In this document: positions 60,140 through 64,000 of the stretch, in pieces | How the letters are laid out: the number at the start of each line of letters is the position of its first letter | How positions within the stretch are numbered: the stretch's first letter is position 1 | NCBI RefSeq assembly: GCF_009176645.1 | Contig: NZ_AP019007.1 | Location: 4,030,001 to 4,094,000 of the forward strand | Length of the DNA: 64,000 bases | Source of the DNA: Enterobacter oligotrophicus | GTDB taxonomy: Bacteria > Pseudomonadota > Gammaproteobacteria > Enterobacterales > Enterobacteriaceae | Direction of reading: 5' to 3' | Translations under genes and position numbers: made by a program | Notes under the pieces: generated by a model | Seen by the model: only the letters and a program-made list of their open reading frames with translations | What the model was told of the DNA's origin: nothing | Database searches by the model: none

Positions 60140-61450
60140 ATGTCAGTTGAAGCAGTAAGCGCTTTCATTGCTGAGTACATTGCCGGACGACGGCAAACAA
60201 AGCTGGAAGCATTTGAAAAAGAGGCCGCAAAACGCAGCGAGGCAGAGAGCGCGACGCTTGCGGCAGAACGCCGGGAGCTGGAGCTTCGCTATGAACCGAA
60301 AGCATGGCTGACGGATGCCGCGAAGCGAGCCGGACAAATTAACCTCGTGACCCATGCGGCGAAATTTACCCACGGGGATTCAAAAAGTAGCAGTATTTAC
60401 AGCGAGGCAGTGGCGCAGGAAGGATATCTCAGCAGCGCAGCGTTGTCTGGTCTGGAACCGGATGCCGTGGGTAATGCTGCAGCGCTGGATGTGGCGAAAC
60501 TTCTGCAGACCCGTATCGAAGGGGGCGACTCCCTTTTGGCGAGCCTGAAACGCGGTGACCATGCCGCGCTGGCCGCATTTACCGACGACACTCATCAGTT
60601 AAATGAGTGGATAGCGGGATTTTCGCGCGCTCTGAAGCCAGGAGAGCCAGCTTCGCACAAACTCGCAAAACAGGGCTATTTTCCGGTAGGTGATGGTTAC
60701 CACCTGTTAAGCCCGCTGTTTGCCACCTCGCTTGTCCATGCTATGCATCAGAAAATGGTTGCCCTGCGTTTTGGCGATGAGGTTAAAGCCATCTGGAAAG
60801 CGCGTCGCGAGAAAACCTGGCATCCCACTCCGCTGACACTCTTCCCGGATTCAGCGGAAATACACTTCGGTGGCACAAAACCGCAGAACATTTCCTATCT
60901 CAACAGCGTGCGCGGCGGACGTAGCTGGCTACTTTCCTGCCAGCCACCACAGTGGAAAAGAGCAGAAAAGCCGCCAACGAATTTACGTTCTGTTTTCGCC
61001 TCGGGTGGGCAATTTGACCGTCGTGCCAAGAGTCAAATTCAGTTGCTTATTTCTTTGCTGACGAGAACGGGCGGTTACACCAGCTTTCGTATTCGCGAAG
61101 CACGTGATGGCTATATCAACGCGCTTATCGACCTGTTGTTTGACGTTGCGGCTCAATTTCAGTGCGAAACATGGCAAAACTGGACACTCAACTGCCCGGA
61201 TCTTAAATCCCATCAGCAACTCTGGCTCGACCCCTGGCGCACAAAAACAGACGAAGCCTTCCGCCTTGAGCGTGAAAAAGACGACTGGCAGGACTCTGTG
61301 GCAGAGGATTTTGCTCTGTGGCTGAACGCGCGTCTGCGCAAGGCATTGCCTGATTTAGGTGCGGTAGAAAAGCGTGAATGGGAAACCCGCGAACGTTTAC
61401 GCACGAACCTGCGCGAGATGGAAAAAATCATCCGGGAGGCGCTGAAATGA
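60140..61450 (+). CDS. csy1: Csy1 (Cas8f), large subunit of the type I-F Cascade
   Basis: Large subunit that binds the crRNA 5' end with Csy2 and reads the GG PAM; 436 residues. The frame opens at 60101, inside cas2-3, but ATG 60140 has AGGAG 6 bases ahead and gives the family N-terminus. I-F features are visible: VTHAAKFTHGDSKSSSIY, a GGTKPQNISYLNSVRGGRS stretch, and the basic KRAEKPPTNLRSVF. It starts 16 bases after cas2-3 and overlaps csy2 by 4 bases. Confidence 0.95.
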   Translation: MSVEAVSAFIAEYIAGRRQTKLEAFEKEAAKRSEAESATLAAERRELELRYEPKAWLTDAAKRAGQINLVTHAAKFTHGDSKSSSIYSEAVAQEGYLSSAALSGLEPDAVGNAAALDVAKLLQTRIEGGDSLLASLKRGDHAALAAFTDDTHQLNEWIAGFSRALKPGEPASHKLAKQGYFPVGDGYHLLSPLFATSLVHAMHQKMVALRFGDEVKAIWKARREKTWHPTPLTLFPDSAEIHFGGTKPQNISYLNSVRGGRSWLLSCQPPQWKRAEKPPTNLRSVFASGGQFDRRAKSQIQLLISLLTRTGGYTSFRIREARDGYINALIDLLFDVAAQFQCETWQNWTLNCPDLKSHQQLWLDPWRTKTDEAFRLEREKDDWQDSVAEDFALWLNARLRKALPDLGAVEKREWETRERLRTNLREMEKIIREALK

Positions 61451-62382
61451 GCTCATTGATCCTGCTTCGCCGCGTCAGAGTCGAAAACGCCAACGCGATT
61501 GCTGGCCTGACGTATGGTTTTCCCGCTATCACCCATTTCATGGGATTTTCTCATGCGCTGTCCCGCAAGCTGACGGAAACGCACGGGCTGCGTATTGATG
61601 GCTGTGCGGTCGTGAGCCACGAGCACCAGATCCACGCGCATACGTCTGGCCGTGATTATCAGTTTGCGCTGACCCGTAACCCGTTAACTCGTGACGCGAA
61701 AACGGCCTCCTTTAATGAAGAGGGGCGCATGCATTTGACCGTTTCGTTACTGCTGGAATGTCACGGAGAAATTCCTAACGGTGAATACGGGCAGCGCGAC
61801 CTGGCAGAGTTTCTGTTGCAGGTGTGCCCGACGCTCCGACTGGCGGGAGGAATTATCGTCGATATTCAGGATATCTCTGTGATGGCAATGCCTGCCAGTC
61901 GTCAGGAGATGGGGCGATTACAGTGGCAACTGATGCCGGGCTTTGCCCTGCGCGATCGCAGCGGCTGGCTGGGCGAACATCATCAAACGCTTCTTGAAAA
62001 CGATCCTAACGCCACGTTGCTTGACGCCTGGCTGGATTTTGCTGCCCTGAAAATGCAAGCCGAAACGCCGGAGGAAGGTGACATCCGCGAAGGCGAACCG
62101 GCAAACTGGCACTATGCTCCTAAACCCAACCCCGGTTACCTGGTACCGTTAATGACCGGTTATCAGCGCATCTCTGAACTCTACGCGCCCGGTGTCGTGG
62201 CAAATGCGCGTGATGCGGAAACCCCCTTCGCGTTTACCGAAGCGGTGTATGGCGTGGGCGAATGGTGTGGGTTGCATCGAATTCAGTCACTTGATGACAT
62301 TTTCTGGCGTTATCGCACGACAGAAACGGGCTACTACTGTCAGGGCGCGGGCGCGCCAGTGACATCTGAACATTCAAATTAA
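61447..62382 (+). CDS. csy2: Csy2 (Cas5f), type I-F Cascade subunit
   Basis: Cas5-type subunit of 311 residues, paired with Csy1 at the crRNA 5' handle. ATG 61447 overlaps the csy1 stop by 4 bases and has the family start [20 protein letters not shown]; an earlier frame opening at 61378 lies within csy1. Landmarks are [19 protein letters not shown] and ATNP-like basic segments, plus an ending in [20 protein letters not shown]. Csy3 follows after 13 bases. Confidence 0.95.
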   Translation: MSSLILLRRVRVENANAIAGLTYGFPAITHFMGFSHALSRKLTETHGLRIDGCAVVSHEHQIHAHTSGRDYQFALTRNPLTRDAKTASFNEEGRMHLTVSLLLECHGEIPNGEYGQRDLAEFLLQVCPTLRLAGGIIVDIQDISVMAMPASRQEMGRLQWQLMPGFALRDRSGWLGEHHQTLLENDPNATLLDAWLDFAALKMQAETPEEGDIREGEPANWHYAPKPNPGYLVPLMTGYQRISELYAPGVVANARDAETPFAFTEAVYGVGEWCGLHRIQSLDDIFWRYRTTETGYYCQGAGAPVTSEHSN

Positions 62383-62395
62383 AAAGGACTTAACT

Positions 62396-63394
62396 ATGGC
62401 AAAGGCTCCAACTACCGTTAAAACGGCATCTGTACTGGCATTTGAACGGAAACTGGCAACCTCCGATGCAGTAATGTATTCAGGCACCTGGGGGGAAGAG
62501 GTCTGGCAACCGATTCGTATTCAGGAGAAAGCGGTGCGTGGCACCATTTCAAACCGTCTTAAAAATGCCATTACCAGCGATCCGGCAAAACTGGATGCTG
62601 AGATCCAGAAAGCGAACCTGCAGCGTGTCGATGTGGCGGCGTTACCTGCTGATGCGGATACCCTGAAAGTGACGTTTACCCTGCGCGTGCTGGGAAATCT
62701 TTCGACGCCTTCTGTGTGTAACGACCGGGCCTATCAGGATGAACTCACGCAGGTCATTGATGGCTATATCAGTGAACACGGTTTTGCCGAGCTGGCACGC
62801 CGCTATGCGACCAACCTGGCGAACGGTCGTTTTTTATGGCGTAACCGTGTCGGTGCCGAAAAGATTGTCGTTAAGGTAGCGGGCAGCAAGTCATGGACAT
62901 TCGATGCCTACGCCTATGCGCTGCGTGATTTTTCTGCCAGCGACGAGCAACTGAACGAACTGGCTCAGGAAATTGAAAAAGGGCTCAGCGGCAACGAATT
63001 CGTCCTGCTGAATGTAGAGGCGCAGGTATTACTTGGTGCCGGACAGGAGATTTTCCCGTCGCAGGAACTTGTGCTCGACAGCAACAGCAGTAAGAGCCGT
63101 CTGCTGTATCAGGTGGATGGTGTTGCCGGGATGCATTCACAGAAATTGGGTAATGCGTTGCGCACTATTGATACCTGGCATCCTAAAGTTGAGGAGTTGG
63201 GGGCGATCGCCGTCGAACCGTACGGCTCTGTCACCAGCCGCGGCGTGGCGTGTCGTCAGCCGAAAGAGAAACTGGATTTTTACACCTTGCTGGATAACTG
63301 GGTGACGAAAGGCCAGAAGCCAGACGTTGAACAGCAGCATTACGTAATGGCCGTCCTGATCCGCGGCGGCGTCTTCGGTGAGAAAAGCGAGTAA
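62396..63394 (+). CDS. csy3: Csy3 (Cas7f), type I-F Cascade backbone subunit
   Basis: Backbone subunit of 332 residues that coats the crRNA in six copies. The N-terminus, with [19 protein letters not shown], is typical for Csy3; [13 protein letters not shown] and [18 protein letters not shown] follow, then [27 protein letters not shown] lies ahead of the ATG. It is followed 9 bases later by cas6f. Confidence 0.96.
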   Translation: MAKAPTTVKTASVLAFERKLATSDAVMYSGTWGEEVWQPIRIQEKAVRGTISNRLKNAITSDPAKLDAEIQKANLQRVDVAALPADADTLKVTFTLRVLGNLSTPSVCNDRAYQDELTQVIDGYISEHGFAELARRYATNLANGRFLWRNRVGAEKIVVKVAGSKSWTFDAYAYALRDFSASDEQLNELAQEIEKGLSGNEFVLLNVEAQVLLGAGQEIFPSQELVLDSNSSKSRLLYQVDGVAGMHSQKLGNALRTIDTWHPKVEELGAIAVEPYGSVTSRGVACRQPKEKLDFYTLLDNWVTKGQKPDVEQQHYVMAVLIRGGVFGEKSE

Positions 63395-63403
63395 GGAGTC
63401 GTA

Positions 63404-63958
63404 ATGGATCACTACATTGAGATCCGCGTACTGCCCGACCCGGAGTTTAGCGAGGAAATGCTGATGGCCGCGCTGGTGGCTAAGCTGCACCGCGCGCTGG
63501 GGCAGCGAGGGCAGGGTGATATTGGTATTAGCTTCCCTGCATACAGCATAAAGCCTGGCCCGGTGTTACGTCTGCACGGTCAGCACCAGGCGTTAAGCGT
63601 TCTCGAATCACTGACATGGCGCAAAGGATTGAGCGACTACTGCGTGTCTTCGGACATAAAGCCCGTGCCTGCCGTTACGCAATGGCGCTGTGTGAGCCGC
63701 GTTCAGGTTAAAAGCAGTGCGCAAAGGCTTATGCGTCGTTCGGTGAAAAAAGGATGGTTAACAGAGGAAGAGGCGCAGCAACGCCTGTTGACAATGCAAG
63801 AGGCGCGGACTGATTTGCCCTGGCTTAATCTGCGTAGCCTCTCTACAGGCCAGTCGTTCAGGCTCTTTATCCGTCATGGTGATCTACTCTCTGCGCCTGT
63901 CATCGGGGCATTTTCGACATACGGGTTAAGTGCAACGGCGACCATTCCCTGGTTCTGA
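63404..63958 (+). CDS. cas6f: Cas6f (Csy4), crRNA-processing endonuclease
   Basis: Endoribonuclease of 184 residues that cuts the repeat hairpin and stays bound to the crRNA 3' end. The catalytic His29 is present in AKLHRALGQRG at the same number as in Pseudomonas Csy4. The arginine-rich helix has AQRLMRRSVKKG (about 106-117), and the C-terminal strand is SFRLFIRHG. AAGGAG precedes the ATG. It ends the operon. Confidence 0.97.
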   Translation: MDHYIEIRVLPDPEFSEEMLMAALVAKLHRALGQRGQGDIGISFPAYSIKPGPVLRLHGQHQALSVLESLTWRKGLSDYCVSSDIKPVPAVTQWRCVSRVQVKSSAQRLMRRSVKKGWLTEEEAQQRLLTMQEARTDLPWLNLRSLSTGQSFRLFIRHGDLLSAPVIGAFSTYGLSATATIPWF

Positions 63959-63966
63959 GAATAATA

Positions 63967-63995
63967 ACCGCATCAGCTTTCAGGGTGCGGTTTTC
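63967..63995 (+). terminator. Terminator after cas6f
   Basis: ACCGCA (63967-63972) pairs with TGCGGT (63986-63991), followed by TTTCT, 9 bases after the stop. The stem is short, so moderately efficient at best. Confidence 0.7.
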
Positions 63996-64000
63996 TCTGC

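Overview
This window is a piece of an Enterobacteriaceae chromosome, most likely Enterobacter or a close relative such as Lelliottia. The backbone is collinear with the Escherichia coli K-12 interval from potG to clpA: potGHI, ybjO, rlmC, artJ/artMQIP, ybjP, ybjQ, amiD (ybjR), ybjS, ybjT, ltaE, poxB, hcr, hcp, lysO, aqpZ, ybjD, ybjX, macAB, cspD, clpSA. Protein lengths and sequences match the K-12 products closely. The genus is inferred from general similarity and is not proven.

Four accessory blocks interrupt the backbone. (1) 4.6-6.7 kb: an OmpR-type response regulator and histidine kinase between rlmC and artJ. (2) 12.9-32.3 kb: a chitinolytic type II secretion module. It holds a Crp-fold regulator, divergent gspAB and gspCDEFGHIJKLM-O, a GH18 chitinase, a small lytic transglycosylase and a GH19 chitinase. 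The secretion genes supply inner-membrane platform, ATPase, secretin, pseudopilins and prepilin peptidase; the two exported chitinases carry PKD and chitin-binding modules and are the obvious cargo. (3) 37.9-39.8 kb: a DoxX-family membrane protein, an orphan type VI Hcp, and a convergent pair that looks like cargo (unknown protein) plus DUF1493 partner. (4) 53.9-64 kb: a P4/P1-type C4 antisense-RNA-like immunity region with one target ORF, then a complete type I-F CRISPR-Cas locus (13-repeat array, cas1, cas2-3, csy1, csy2, csy3, cas6f).

Backbone functions include putrescine and arginine ABC import, 23S rRNA methylation, peptidoglycan amidase, pyruvate oxidase with threonine aldolase, hybrid cluster protein with its reductase, lysine export, water channel, macrolide efflux, and the ClpAP adaptor and unfoldase. 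Regulatory signals read from the sequence include tandem ArgR boxes before artJ, a CRP site placed for class II activation of cas1, an IHF consensus site in the CRISPR leader, several intrinsic terminators, and REP/BIME palindromes at gene 3' ends.

The most unusual observations are a GspA whose Walker A and B motifs are both lost, the C4-like RNA arrangement beside the CRISPR locus, an eroded fourteenth CRISPR repeat still in 60-bp phase, and perfect palindromes around the transglycosylase gene. No transposase, integrase, rRNA or tRNA gene was seen.
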